Below, in pieces: positions 1-8,871 of a DNA stretch of 64,000 nucleotides. Origin of the DNA: Pseudaminobacter sp047739745 (GTDB lineage: Bacteria > Pseudomonadota > Alphaproteobacteria > Rhizobiales > Rhizobiaceae). Both the position numbers and the translations under genes were made by a program. Location: NCBI RefSeq assembly GCF_047739745.1, contig NZ_JBLLVA010000008.1, positions 109,691 to 173,690 on the forward strand. The letters run 5' to 3'. Position 1 is the first letter of the stretch. Every line of letters starts with the position of its first letter. Below the pieces are notes generated by a model. That model had not been told where the DNA came from, did no database searches, and saw only the letters and a program-made list of their open reading frames with translations.

Positions 1-116
1 ACGGAATATCGCAATCCGGTTTTTCCGGAGGGACGCCGGACCGCTTCGCGAACTGCGTGTTTGAAATTTTCAACGGAGCGTCGCAAAATGCCGCCTCAAC
101 AGCTCACGGAGTGGTC

Positions 117-725
117 ATGTCCGAAATCGCCTCCGTTGCCGCCACGATTTTCCGCAGCGCTGCCAAGGCACGGCGCTTCATCGTCGCCATTGCCGGTGCG
201 CCAGGCGCCGGCAAGTCCACCTTCTCGGAACTGTTGCGCGAAGTATTGCCCGAAGGCTCGACGGCGGTCATCCAGATGGACGGGTTCCATTTCGACGACG
301 AGGTTCTGCGGCAGCGCGGCCTCAGAGACCGCAAAGGCGCTCCTGAAACCTTCGACTATGCAGGTTTCGAGCATCTCCTGCAGCGGATAAGGCGCGGAGA
401 GGCGGACATCGCCGTGCCTGTGTTCGATCGCAGTCTCGAGATTGCCCGGGCGGGCGCGGCGATAATCGGGGCGGACGTCAAATTCGTGCTGGTGGAAGGA
501 AATTACCTGCTTCTCGACGAGGCGCCCTGGAGCGGCCTTGCCCCGCTGCTTGATTTCGGCATTTTCCTCGAAGTCCCGCGCGCCGATCTCGAGCAACGCC
601 TGCTTCAGCGTTGGAGCGAGCACGGCAAGTCGGAAGAGGAGGCGCGGGCCTGGGTCGCCTCCAACGACATGCCGAATGTCGATCGCGTGCTGCAACGGCG
701 GCGCAAGGCCGATCTGGTGATCTGA
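117..725 (+). CDS. P-loop kinase of the pantothenate/uridine-kinase-like superfamily (FrcK-like)
   Basis: This 202-residue cytosolic protein has a Walker A motif, GAPGAGKST, at residues 27-35. It also has the MDGFH segment and the VEGNYLLLDEAPW segment typical of nucleoside/pantothenate-kinase-like P-loop proteins. The family phosphorylates small hydroxylated substrates, and some rhizobial members sit beside fructose ABC-transporter genes (FrcK). The substrate cannot be read from sequence. A GTG at 57 would add 20 residues, but the ATG at 117 has GGAG at about 107-110 and starts just before the domain. Upstream neighbours lie outside the window. The fold is certain and the substrate unknown. 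Confidence 0.8.
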   Translation: MSEIASVAATIFRSAAKARRFIVAIAGAPGAGKSTFSELLREVLPEGSTAVIQMDGFHFDDEVLRQRGLRDRKGAPETFDYAGFEHLLQRIRRGEADIAVPVFDRSLEIARAGAAIIGADVKFVLVEGNYLLLDEAPWSGLAPLLDFGIFLEVPRADLEQRLLQRWSEHGKSEEEARAWVASNDMPNVDRVLQRRRKADLVI

Positions 726-819
726 AGCGCCACTATCGGCAAAGTGCACCGGAACCGAAGCTGCCGATCATCCATTGTCTGGTCGCGGCAATCATGCCGC
801 CGGAACGAGGAATGGCAGA

Positions 820-948
820 ATGGCTGTCAAGAATGCATCTCCAAAAGCCGCAAAGCCGCTTGAGGCAAAGACCGGGGCCGGCGCGGCAGTCGCCGAGCGG
901 TCGAAGGATGCGAAAACTCCCGCATCCTCGAAGAAGGCGAAGAGCTAG
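820..948 (+). CDS. Small Ala/Lys-rich protein, 42 aa
   Basis: This short frame begins with ATG, has GAGG at 807-810 at normal spacing, and ends with TAG at 946-948. It encodes a basic, low-complexity peptide rich in Ala, Lys and Ser, with no membrane segment or signal peptide. It fills the gap between the P-loop kinase and the convergent folE gene. A weak GGAAC-N17-CATT pattern at 751-776 could be a degenerate stress promoter. I do not recognise a family. Regular ribosome-binding spacing and small rhizobial proteins of similar composition make it plausible, but the length leaves real doubt. Confidence 0.45.
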   Translation: MAVKNASPKAAKPLEAKTGAGAAVAERSKDAKTPASSKKAKS

Positions 949-992
949 AATCCGATCGAGGCCAGGAATTCGCGCCGCAGACCGGCGTCGTC

Positions 993-1595
993 CTAGGCGC
1001 CGATCATACGCTTGGTCACCAGGCGCGTACCGTGAACATTGACCCCGCGCGAGCTCATGCACGCGTGCTCGGCCTCGATGACGACGGCGACGCCGCGTGG
1101 TCTCAGTGCAGCTTCGATGGCGTTGGCGATGTCGTCTGTCATCCGTTCCTGGATTTGCAGGCGCCGGGCGCAGGCTTCGACGACCCGCGCCAGCTTGGAG
1201 ATGCCGACGACCCGTCCGACCGGCAGGTAAGCGATATAGGCCCTGCCGCGAATGCCGGCCATATGGTGCTCACAGTGCGAGTGGAATTCTATGTCGTGGA
1301 GCTCGACCGCTTCCTCGTAGCCGCCTATTTCCTCGAACGTGCGTTCCAGCAGTTCGACCGGGTGCTCTGCGTAGCCTCGAAACCATTCCTCATAGGCGCG
1401 CACCACGCGGGCCGGCGTGTCGAGCAGGCCGGGGCGCTGCGGATCGTCGCCGGCCCAGCCGATGAGGGTCGCCACCGCGGCTTCGGCCTGCTCACGCGTC
1501 GGCCGCTTCCTGATCGGCGGATGCGCTGGCGCTGGACCGAACAGCCTGTCGGCGAGGTCTGCCGATCCGTTCGCGCTTTTCAACATCGCATCCAT
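993..1595 (-). CDS. folE: GTP cyclohydrolase I
   Basis: GTP cyclohydrolase I converts GTP to 7,8-dihydroneopterin triphosphate, the first step of tetrahydrofolate and pterin synthesis, in the cytosol. The 200-residue product carries the zinc ligands of the family: Cys108 and His111 in HSHCEHH and Cys179 in EHACMSSRG. The QERMT segment and the C-terminal GVNVHGTR region are also typical. An ATG 141 bases upstream extends the frame, but the ATG at 1595 follows GGAG at good spacing and matches the usual N-terminus. The gene is divergent from the Rieske/FAD reductase and convergent with the small gene at 820. Confidence 0.96.
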   Translation of the reverse strand: MDAMLKSANGSADLADRLFGPAPAHPPIRKRPTREQAEAAVATLIGWAGDDPQRPGLLDTPARVVRAYEEWFRGYAEHPVELLERTFEEIGGYEEAVELHDIEFHSHCEHHMAGIRGRAYIAYLPVGRVVGISKLARVVEACARRLQIQERMTDDIANAIEAALRPRGVAVVIEAEHACMSSRGVNVHGTRLVTKRMIGA

Positions 1596-1763
1596 CACGC
1601 GTTCTCCATCCGATCCGTTGCGGTTACGCCGGTTGGATGCGTCTTCCTGAAATCGGTTCCCGAAGATCGTGTTGCCTGCCCCAAAGCAGGCGGTCCATCG
1701 GGGAACCTTTGCGCGCCTTCCGCGTCCAAGTAACATATCAGCTCGAGCAGGAGGTATGTGGCG

Positions 1764-3290
1764 ATGGGTTCGCAGTCAGGCAGCAATACAGGCCCCGACC
1801 TCACGCAAGGCGTTCCAGTGGAAATGCTCGAGGATGGAGTCATCATCGAAGGCCGCATTGGCAAGAAAACCGTCATTCTGGCAAAATCCGGCGATGAAAT
1901 ATTCGCCGTCGGCGGGGTCTGCACGCATTACAGCGGGCCGCTCAGCCAGGGGATCATCGTCGGCGACACGGTTCGGTGTCCATGGCACCACGCCTGCTTC
2001 AGTCTCCGAACCGGCGAGGCGCTAGGAGCCCCGGCTTTCGACCCGATCGCCTGCTGGAAGGTCGAGCACCGCGACGGCCGGGTCTTCGTGACGGAGAAGG
2101 CCGAGCCAGCACCAGCCCGGACCGTACAGCGGCCAGACCGGCCGGAGCGCATCGTCATCATCGGCGGCGGTGCGGCGGGTTTCGCCGCCGCCGAGATGCT
2201 TCGGCGCCTCGATTATGCAGGCGAGCTGACGGTCTTGAGCTCCGATGCCGACGCCCCTTACGACCGGCCGAACCTGTCGAAGGATTATCTTTCCGGAGCC
2301 GCTTCCGAGGACTGGATTCCGCTGCGGTCCCCTGAATTCTATGTCAAGAACAATATCGACCTGCGGCTGGAAACGACCGTCAGCCGCATCGATGGCGATG
2401 CGCGGACCGTCCTTGCCGTCGACGGCCAGCTTTTCCCTTTCGACCGGCTTCTGCTGGCTACAGGAGCCGAGCCCGTGCGGCTCGCCATTCCGGGCGCGGA
2501 AAAACCGCATGTCTTCATCCTGCGCTCACTTGCCGACAGCCGGGCGATCATCGAGCGGGCGAAGACGGCGAAAACCGCGGTGGTGGTCGGGGCGGGCTTC
2601 ATCGGCCTCGAGGTCGCCGGCGCCCTGCGTACGCGCGGCGTCGACGTTCATGTCGTCGCGCCGGGCGCGCTTCCGCTCCAGCGAGTGCTTGGACCGGAAT
2701 TGGGAGAACTCGTCCGCACCCTGCACGAACGCCACGGCGTAACGTTCCACCTGAACGACAAGGCGACCAGCATCGGCGAAAAGGACGTAACCCTGCAAAG
2801 TGGCGGCGTGCTCGCTGCCGATCTCGTCGTGGTCGGCATCGGCGTGAAACCGCGTACCGCATTGGCCAGGGATGCGGGGATAAATGTCGTGCAGGGCGTT
2901 TTGGTCGACGATCATCTGGAGACCAGCATTCCCGGCATATTCGCGGCAGGCGATGTGGCCGAATGGCCGGATGCCACCACCGGAGAACTGCGCCGCATCG
3001 AGCACTGGGTCGTTGCCGAGCGCCAGGGCCAGACGGCGGCCTTCAACATGCTGGGCGCGCGTCGGCGGTTCACCGACGTGCCTTTCTTCTGGAGTGCCCA
3101 CTACGAAACCACCATCAACTATGTCGGCCACGCGGCCAAATGGGATGCGGTCGACATCGATGGCGATATTGCAGCCGCAGATGCCGTGGTCCGCTACAAG
3201 CAGGGCGGGCGGGTTGTTGCCGCCGCTACGCTCGGACGTGACCGCGAAGCGCTTGAAGCGGAAGTGGCGATGGAGGCGGACCGGGCATGA
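1764..3290 (+). CDS. Rieske-domain FAD-dependent NAD(P)H oxidoreductase
   Basis: The 508-residue protein joins an N-terminal Rieske [2Fe-2S] domain to a class I ferredoxin-reductase/AIF-like flavoprotein. The Rieske ligands are Cys53/His55 (CTHYSG) and Cys72/His75 (CPWHHACF). FAD- and NAD-binding glycine motifs follow (IIGGGAAGFAAAEML and VVGAGFIGLEVAGAL), then the AAGDVAEW segment and a reductase C-terminal domain. The family moves electrons from NAD(P)H to an iron-sulfur partner; the partner is unknown and no oxygenase gene is adjacent. ATG 1764 is preferred over GTG 1758 because GAGG at 1751-1754 is better spaced. The stop codon lies inside a rhizobial repeat. Confidence 0.92.
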   Translation: MGSQSGSNTGPDLTQGVPVEMLEDGVIIEGRIGKKTVILAKSGDEIFAVGGVCTHYSGPLSQGIIVGDTVRCPWHHACFSLRTGEALGAPAFDPIACWKVEHRDGRVFVTEKAEPAPARTVQRPDRPERIVIIGGGAAGFAAAEMLRRLDYAGELTVLSSDADAPYDRPNLSKDYLSGAASEDWIPLRSPEFYVKNNIDLRLETTVSRIDGDARTVLAVDGQLFPFDRLLLATGAEPVRLAIPGAEKPHVFILRSLADSRAIIERAKTAKTAVVVGAGFIGLEVAGALRTRGVDVHVVAPGALPLQRVLGPELGELVRTLHERHGVTFHLNDKATSIGEKDVTLQSGGVLAADLVVVGIGVKPRTALARDAGINVVQGVLVDDHLETSIPGIFAAGDVAEWPDATTGELRRIEHWVVAERQGQTAAFNMLGARRRFTDVPFFWSAHYETTINYVGHAAKWDAVDIDGDIAAADAVVRYKQGGRVVAAATLGRDREALEAEVAMEADRA

Positions 3291-3355
3291 TCCCGAAATG
3301 TGGGACCCGGTTTTCTGAAAAATATCACGCTTAAACAAGGGGATAGAGCGTGATG
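3284..3355. repeat. RIME-like rhizobial intergenic repeat
   Basis: The stretch begins with GCATGATCCCGAAA, has CCGGTTTTC in its middle and ends in an inverted pair, ATCACGCT at 3324-3331 and AGCGTGAT at 3347-3354. This resembles the short mosaic repeats scattered between rhizobial genes. It supplies the TGA stop of the upstream reductase and occupies most of the gap before the convergent LysR gene. Confidence 0.6.
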
Positions 3356-3377
3356 GGGCCATCCGCGCGGTCTCAGA

Positions 3378-4247
3378 TCAAGACCAGTCTGATGTCAGGG
3401 CAGCGTTCTTCACCACCTGTCGCAGGCCGCTCAGCGCGTCCTTCAGGTCCGGCCGGCTTTCGCTGGCTTCCGAATAGACGGCATAGGCCGGATAGGTGAA
3501 TTGCGGCGCCCCCTCGACCGCCTCTAGCTTGCCTTCATCGATGAGCGGCGACACCACGCCCTTGCGGAAGTAACCCATGCCCCCGGCGCGCAGGATATAG
3601 CTCAAACCGAGAGGACCAAGCCCCACCAGCAGGCCGGGCTCGCCGAATGCCGTCGAACTGGCGTCGTGCTGTGCGGCAAACAGCGGCCCCCAGTCGACAT
3701 AGACATAGTCGTCGCGCCGGTCCGCGCCGTCCTTTGCCGTGCGCCTTACCAGAACCAGTTGCTCCTCGACCAGGAGATCGACCTTGAAACCGGGCAGCAG
3801 CTTGGGTGCATAAAGCACCGCTATGTCGAGCACGCCAGTGCGCAATTGCTCCAGCAATTGGTCAGGCACGCCGACATGCGCATGGATGGCGATTTTCGGC
3901 TCGGCCGATTTCATCCAGACCAGCCAGTCCAGAAGCAGCGGGTTCCAGAGGCTGAGCTCGCCGCCGAGTGCCACCACGCTGGTTCTTCCCGAGGGAATGG
4001 CGAGCTGGTGGCGGGCGCGTTCCCACACCTGCACGAAGGACTGCGCGAAGCGCTCGAACTCCTTGCCCGCAGGGGTCAGGCGTGCCCCGTTGCGGTTGCG
4101 CACGAAGAGCTGCCGTCCGAGTTCGTCTTCCAGCGTTCGGATGCGCGCGCTGACTGTTGTCTGTGTCACATGCAGCCGTTCGGCGGCTCTGAGAAAGCTG
4201 CCGGAGTGGACGATTTCGAGGAAAGTGCGGGCGCGGTCGACGTCCAT
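3378..4247 (-). CDS. LysR-family transcriptional regulator
   Basis: The 289-residue protein has the LysR winged helix-turn-helix at residues 1-60, with FLEIVHSGSFLRAAERLHVTQ as the typical start. A periplasmic-binding-like effector domain follows. Binding of an unknown small-molecule co-inducer would control DNA binding. The ATG at 4247 follows GGAG and begins directly at the HTH; an upstream extension of the frame looks non-coding. The gene is divergent from the 5-formyl-THF cyclo-ligase, and a perfect palindrome lies just upstream of its start, so autoregulation and control of the divergent gene are plausible but unproven. Confidence 0.93.
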   Translation of the reverse strand: MDVDRARTFLEIVHSGSFLRAAERLHVTQTTVSARIRTLEDELGRQLFVRNRNGARLTPAGKEFERFAQSFVQVWERARHQLAIPSGRTSVVALGGELSLWNPLLLDWLVWMKSAEPKIAIHAHVGVPDQLLEQLRTGVLDIAVLYAPKLLPGFKVDLLVEEQLVLVRRTAKDGADRRDDYVYVDWGPLFAAQHDASSTAFGEPGLLVGLGPLGLSYILRAGGMGYFRKGVVSPLIDEGKLEAVEGAPQFTYPAYAVYSEASESRPDLKDALSGLRQVVKNAALTSDWS

Positions 4248-4265
4248 GGGATGGCTCCGGTTTAA

Positions 4266-4282
4266 ATGCAATATTATTGCAT
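4266..4282. promoter_or_regulatory. Palindromic LysR-type operator candidate
   Basis: ATGCAATA-T-TATTGCAT is a perfect inverted repeat in an AT-rich patch, 18 bases upstream of the LysR start and in the intergenic space shared with the divergent cyclo-ligase gene. Form and place fit a LysR T-N11-A operator. Confidence 0.5.
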
Positions 4283-4396
4283 CAATACAGCATTTAATTC
4301 CGTTTGCCTTCTCCTTTTGTGCGGCGCAACGTCTGGCGCGACGTCGGGGACGGTTCTGTTCCGACGTGGATGGCGCAACACAAAACGGAATCCCTG

Positions 4397-5059
4397 ATGT
4401 CCAACGAGAAAAGCACGCATTCCGAGACGGGGCAGTATGCATCTCCACCTTGCTTCATGCATGAACTCGGGCCGGATTACGGGGTTGACGCACCCGGCGG
4501 GGACGGCTGGACCGATGTCCTTCGCTGGCGCAGGGCCGAACGCAAACGCCTGATCGACGAGCGGCTCGGCGTCGATGCGGAGGAACGAAAGGTCCTTTCG
4601 ACGCGGATTGCGACCGGATTGGATCGTGTGGTCGGTAAGTCCGGCAGCCGCATCGTCAGCGCCTATTGGCCGTTTCGCGGCGAACCCGACCTGCGCGACT
4701 GGATGATCAGGATGCACGGGCGCGGCGCAAGGATCGCGCTGCCGGTCGTCATCAAGAATGGCTGGCCGCTGGAGTTCCGCATCTGGGCGCCGGGCGACCC
4801 GCTGGTCCGCGGCGTCTGGAACATCCTGGTGCCCGCGCATGGGCCGGCCGTTCAGCCGGACGTGGTCGTGGCGCCCGTCGTCGGCTTCGACGAAGCGAAC
4901 TATCGGCTTGGCTATGGCGGCGGCTTCTTCGACCGCACGCTGGCGGCAATGCCGAGGCGGCCCCTGGTCGTCGGGGTCGGCTACGTGGCGGGCAAGATCA
5001 GGACGATCTATCCGCAGGATCACGACATCCCGATGGACGTCATCGTCACCGATGAATGA
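4397..5059 (+). CDS. 5-formyltetrahydrofolate cyclo-ligase
   Basis: This cytosolic enzyme closes 5-formyl-THF to 5,10-methenyl-THF using ATP and returns the stored folate to one-carbon metabolism. The 220-residue protein has the family signature GYGGGFFDRTLA and the LPVV and VVAPVVGFD segments. It carries an N-terminal extension containing SPPCFMHEL, which I associate with alphaproteobacterial members. Candidate starts are ATG 4370 and ATG 4397; neither has a strong ribosome-binding site, and 4397 was chosen for the weak GGAA before it. It is divergent from a LysR gene, whose palindromic site lies in between. Confidence 0.88.
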   Translation: MSNEKSTHSETGQYASPPCFMHELGPDYGVDAPGGDGWTDVLRWRRAERKRLIDERLGVDAEERKVLSTRIATGLDRVVGKSGSRIVSAYWPFRGEPDLRDWMIRMHGRGARIALPVVIKNGWPLEFRIWAPGDPLVRGVWNILVPAHGPAVQPDVVVAPVVGFDEANYRLGYGGGFFDRTLAAMPRRPLVVGVGYVAGKIRTIYPQDHDIPMDVIVTDE

Positions 5060-5156
5060 AGCGCAAGCCGGTAGCTGATCCGCGCTAGCCGACGGCTTTC
5101 CGGTGCGCGCCTTTGGCTCGGCCAGGGCGCGCGGACGTGCAGGAACAGGTAAGGCA

Positions 5157-6761
5157 ATGGATACCACCACCACGACGGTCGACGTTCACCAGGATCACAA
5201 GCCGTCCTTCATTGCCCGCTGGCTGTTCTCGACCAATCACAAGGACATAGGCACGCTTTATCTGCTGTTCTCGATCCTGTCGGGCATTCTCGGCACTTTC
5301 CTGTCGGTGGCCATCCGCATGGAACTGCAGGAGCCCGGCATGCAGATTTTCGGCGATCCCGGGCTCTACAACGTGTTCGTCAGCGCGCATGGGCTGGTGA
5401 TGATCTTCTTCGTCATCATGCCAGCAATGATCGGCGGGTTCGGCAACTGGTTCGTGCCGATCATGATCGGCGCCCCCGACATGGCCTTCCCGCGCATGAA
5501 CAACGTCTCCTTCTGGCTTCTGGTCGCCTCGCTGATCCTTTTCATCATCTCGATGTTCGTTCCAGGCGCATCAGGAACGCCAGGCCATGGCGGCGGCTGG
5601 ACCCTTTATCCGCCCTATTCGACGGCCGGCCAGCCGGGACCGGCGGTTGACCTCGTCATCCTGTCAATGCACCTGTCCGGCGCATCCTCGGTGCTGGGCG
5701 CGATCAATTTCATCACCACCATATTCAACATGCGCGCCCCCGGCATGACGCTGCACAAGATGCCGTTGTTCGCCTGGGCCATGCTGGTCACCGGCTTCAT
5801 GCTCCTCTTTGCCCTGCCGGTGCTTGCCGGCGCTATCACCATGCTTTTGACCGACCGCAATTTCGGCACGACATTCTTTGCGCCCGAAGGCGGCGGTGAC
5901 CCGATCCTTTACCAGCACCTGTTCTGGTTCTTCGGCCATCCCGAAGTCTACATCATGATCCTGCCGGGCTTCGGCATCATCAGCCATGTCACTTCGACTT
6001 TCTCCAGAAAGCCGATCTTCGGCTATCTCGGAATGGCCTATGCGATGGTGGCGATCGGCCTTATCGGCTTCGTGGTCTGGGCGCATCACATGTTCACCGT
6101 CGGCTTGTCGGTCGACTCGCAGCGCTATTTCGCCTTCGCTTCGATGGTGATCGCGGTTCCGACCGGCGTGAAGGTGTTCTCATGGCTGGCGACGATGTGG
6201 GGCGGCTCGATCCAGTTCAAGACGCCGATGCTGTGGGCGGCCGGCTTCGTCCTGCTGTTCACCATCGGCGGCGTGACCGGCGTGGTGATCGCCAATCCCG
6301 GCGTCGACCGCATGCTGCATGACACTTACTATGTGGTCGCCCATTTTCACTATGTGCTGTCGCTCGGCGCGGCGTTCGCCATCTTCGCCGGCTTCTATTA
6401 CTGGTTCCCGAAGATGAGCGGCTACATGTACAACGAGGCGCTTGGGAAGCTGCATTTCTGGTTGATGTTCATCGGCGTCAACCTGGTCTTCTTCCCGCAG
6501 CATTTCCTCGGTCTTGCCGGCATGCCGCGCCGCTATGCGGACTATCCGGATGCCTTCGCCGGCTGGAACTTCATCTCCTCGATCGGGTCCTATATCTCCA
6601 CGGCCGGGCTGGTGGTCTTCCTGGTAACCGTCGCCGAGGCCTTTGCCCGCAAGCGCAGGGCCGGAGCCAACCCGTGGGGAGCCGGCGCGACCACGCTGGA
6701 ATGGACACTGTCCTCGCCGCCGCCCTACCACCAGTTCGAGGCCTTGCCCCGCATAAAATGA
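5157..6761 (+). CDS. ctaD: Cytochrome c oxidase subunit I (solitary, aa3-type)
   Basis: This 534-residue inner-membrane protein is the heme-copper catalytic subunit that reduces oxygen with electrons from cytochrome c. It shows the CuB/Tyr motif in FFGHPEVYI, the histidine pair in WAHHMF, the heme ligands in VAHFHYVLS and about twelve membrane segments. ATG 5157 starts the conserved N-terminus. No subunit II, III or assembly gene is adjacent, which is unusual for a main aa3 operon; partners would have to be encoded elsewhere. A second, fused subunit I lies at 12705. The next gene encodes a Tim44-like protein. Confidence 0.95.
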   Translation: MDTTTTTVDVHQDHKPSFIARWLFSTNHKDIGTLYLLFSILSGILGTFLSVAIRMELQEPGMQIFGDPGLYNVFVSAHGLVMIFFVIMPAMIGGFGNWFVPIMIGAPDMAFPRMNNVSFWLLVASLILFIISMFVPGASGTPGHGGGWTLYPPYSTAGQPGPAVDLVILSMHLSGASSVLGAINFITTIFNMRAPGMTLHKMPLFAWAMLVTGFMLLFALPVLAGAITMLLTDRNFGTTFFAPEGGGDPILYQHLFWFFGHPEVYIMILPGFGIISHVTSTFSRKPIFGYLGMAYAMVAIGLIGFVVWAHHMFTVGLSVDSQRYFAFASMVIAVPTGVKVFSWLATMWGGSIQFKTPMLWAAGFVLLFTIGGVTGVVIANPGVDRMLHDTYYVVAHFHYVLSLGAAFAIFAGFYYWFPKMSGYMYNEALGKLHFWLMFIGVNLVFFPQHFLGLAGMPRRYADYPDAFAGWNFISSIGSYISTAGLVVFLVTVAEAFARKRRAGANPWGAGATTLEWTLSSPPPYHQFEALPRIK

Positions 6762-6801
6762 AGACATGGCAGCCGGCATCGGCCGGAAACGAGGGGACAC
6801 A

Positions 6802-7428
6802 ATGATCGAAGTTGCTGCGGATTTCGGAAGCTACGCCCTGGCGGTCGGCATGCTCGCCTTCTACTGGATGCTGTTGCGCTTCTGGCCCGATCTCCAGAAG
6901 ATCGACGAGAACGAAAGGGCCGAGGACAGAATTCCGGCAACCTTTGCCCGCACGACGCTAGACCCGATACCCATGCCGGTTTTCGGCGGCGTTTTCGACA
7001 CCCTTCGCGCGCACGACCGTTGCTTCGACGAGGCGATTTTCCTGGGCCATGCCCGCAACGTGTATGAGATGGTGCTGGATGCCTTCGCCGACGGTGACAC
7101 GCTGACATTGCGGCAGCTTGTCGGACAGGAAGTATTCAAGGCGTTTCATCGCGCCATCGCAGAGCGCCGGCAGCGGCAGGAGGTCCTGCGGGTGATGCTC
7201 GTCGGCATCAAGGAGGCGCGGATCGTCGCCGCCGAGATCGACGGTGATGTTGCGGAGATATCGGTGCGATTTGTCGCCGAAATGATACGCTCGACCTTGG
7301 CGGCCGACGGGGCCATCGTCGAGGGCAGCCCGGAAAAGATCATTGAGACGCATGACCTTTGGACGTTTTCGCGCAAGTTGCCGTCCAACGATCCTTCCTG
7401 GCGGTTGATAGGCTCCGACGAAGGCTGA
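6802..7428 (+). CDS. Tim44/TimA-like membrane-anchored protein
   Basis: The 208-residue product has one N-terminal membrane segment (residues ~10-28) followed by a Tim44-like domain. Typical segments are FLGHARNVYEMVLDAFADGD, LVGIKEARIV, ISVRFVAEMI and THDLWTFSRKL. Tim44 anchors the import motor in mitochondria, and alphaproteobacterial homologues are thought to act in membrane-protein assembly. ATG 6802 has a strong GAGGGG site. It follows ctaD by 40 bases, so co-transcription and a role in oxidase assembly are possible, though inferred only from position. The domain assignment is by eye. Confidence 0.75.
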   Translation: MIEVAADFGSYALAVGMLAFYWMLLRFWPDLQKIDENERAEDRIPATFARTTLDPIPMPVFGGVFDTLRAHDRCFDEAIFLGHARNVYEMVLDAFADGDTLTLRQLVGQEVFKAFHRAIAERRQRQEVLRVMLVGIKEARIVAAEIDGDVAEISVRFVAEMIRSTLAADGAIVEGSPEKIIETHDLWTFSRKLPSNDPSWRLIGSDEG

Positions 7429-7584
7429 CTTCCCACACTCTTGAAAATGCGGCGAAGCGGTCAAAAAACCGCTTGATACTCGTATAAGTGCTTTGGTGTC
7501 GGCACTTGCGGTCTTGGCAAAAATCCTTGGTGCGAAGCTGGCAATCGGCTACGAATAATGCTGCCCGCGCAGGAGAAAAGACGT

Positions 7585-8793
7585 TTGAGCGATATGGAAA
7601 GCCGGAGACCCAGACGGGAGCCGCGATTGCTCGGCCTGCACACGCCGACCCGCATCCCGCTGATCCCGCCTGTGACCGCGGCGCGCTGGCTGTTGGTGCT
7701 GATCGTGGCGGCCGGCATCTACTTCTTCCACGGCTTCCTGGTGCCGGTGCTCGCCGCCCTCGTCATCGCCTTTGCGAGTTGGCCGATTTACCGGCGCCTC
7801 CTTGACGGGGTCGAGGGCAACCGCACGATTGCCGCCACTCTGGCCATCGTGCTCATCCTGACCTTCCTGGTCGTTCCGATCTTTCTCGCCGGCAGCTATG
7901 CGGTCAATGAGATTCGAGAATGGTTCAGCTGGGCTGTGGAGACCAACCGGCATGGTGCGCCCACACCGGCCTGGATCGTCGCGCTGCCGGTGGCCGGCGA
8001 CTGGCTCGACCAGCAATGGGCGCGTCATATCGGCCATCCGGGCGCTATCGGCGAACTGATCCAGATCGTCAGCGGCGCCAATATCGGCAATATCTATCGC
8101 GGCGTGCTGGCAGCGGGCGGTGCATCCTTTCATCTGCTGCTGACGCTTCTATTCATGCTGATCGCGCTGTTCTTCATCTACCGCGACGGGGAGGGCGTTG
8201 CCCGACAAGTGGACAGGCTCGGCGAACGTATCCTGCCGACGCGCTGGGAACGCATTTCAGGCGTTGTGCCGGCGACCATCAGTTCCACGGTAACCGGAAT
8301 GACGTTGATCGCCATCGGCGAAGGCGTGGTTCTGGGCACCGCGTACTGGATCGCCGGCGTGCCCTCGCCGGTGACGCTCGGCGTGCTCACCGGGCTCATG
8401 GCGCTGGTGCCGGGCGGCGCGCCACTGTCCTTCACGCTGGTATCGGTCTATCTCGTGGCGAGCGGCTCGCCGGTCGCCGGCATTTCGCTGTTCACCTGGG
8501 GCTCGGTCGAATTGTTCATCGTCGACAAGACGCTGCGCCCCAAGCTCGTCGGCGGGCCGATCAAGCTGCCGTTCCTTCCGACTTTCTTCGGGCTGGTCGG
8601 CGGCGTCAAGACTATGGGCTTTCTCGGCCTTTTCATCGGCCCGGTGCTGATGGCTTTGATCGTGGCGATCTGGCGCGAATGGCTGCGGGAGATTGAAATG
8701 ACCGACGAAGCCATGTCCGCCGCGCCGGTTGAAGCGCCCCCCGACTTGCGGACCGATCCCGCCGCTTCCGAACGGCGCACCGGTTCCGATTGA
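7585..8793 (+). CDS. AI-2E family (PerM/YhhT-type) transporter
   Basis: The 402-residue multi-span membrane protein has paired hydrophobic segments in each half and the C-terminal FLGLFIGPVLMALIVAIWREW pattern of the AI-2 exporter-like family. Substrates for most members are unknown. The TTG at 7585 follows AGGAG at 7571-7575; ATG 7558 has no ribosome-binding site and ATG 7594 is a second option. The N-terminal 25 residues are basic and cytosolic. It is convergent with the DUF1236 gene. No quorum-sensing gene is nearby, so the autoinducer label should not be taken literally. Confidence 0.85.
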   Translation: MSDMESRRPRREPRLLGLHTPTRIPLIPPVTAARWLLVLIVAAGIYFFHGFLVPVLAALVIAFASWPIYRRLLDGVEGNRTIAATLAIVLILTFLVVPIFLAGSYAVNEIREWFSWAVETNRHGAPTPAWIVALPVAGDWLDQQWARHIGHPGAIGELIQIVSGANIGNIYRGVLAAGGASFHLLLTLLFMLIALFFIYRDGEGVARQVDRLGERILPTRWERISGVVPATISSTVTGMTLIAIGEGVVLGTAYWIAGVPSPVTLGVLTGLMALVPGGAPLSFTLVSVYLVASGSPVAGISLFTWGSVELFIVDKTLRPKLVGGPIKLPFLPTFFGLVGGVKTMGFLGLFIGPVLMALIVAIWREWLREIEMTDEAMSAAPVEAPPDLRTDPAASERRTGSD

Positions 8794-8871
8794 GCAAGAC
8801 AGGTACGCACCATACCGCCTGCCGCAGGCTTGCCGGGGCGGCCCGATACTGGTCGAACCGCCCCATTCCGA

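Noticed and set aside
1701..1730. GGAAC between folE and the Rieske reductase
   Set aside because: The spacing gives CGTC/GTCC and not (C/G)GTT, so it was not counted.
5141..5165. GGAAC upstream of ctaD
   Set aside because: No GTT lies 16-17 bases later, so it does not fit the stress-promoter pattern.
7445..7475. AAGCGGT/ACCGCTT hairpin after the Tim44-like gene
   Set aside because: No T run follows in either direction and the T/A residues lie in the loop, so it is not a convincing terminator.
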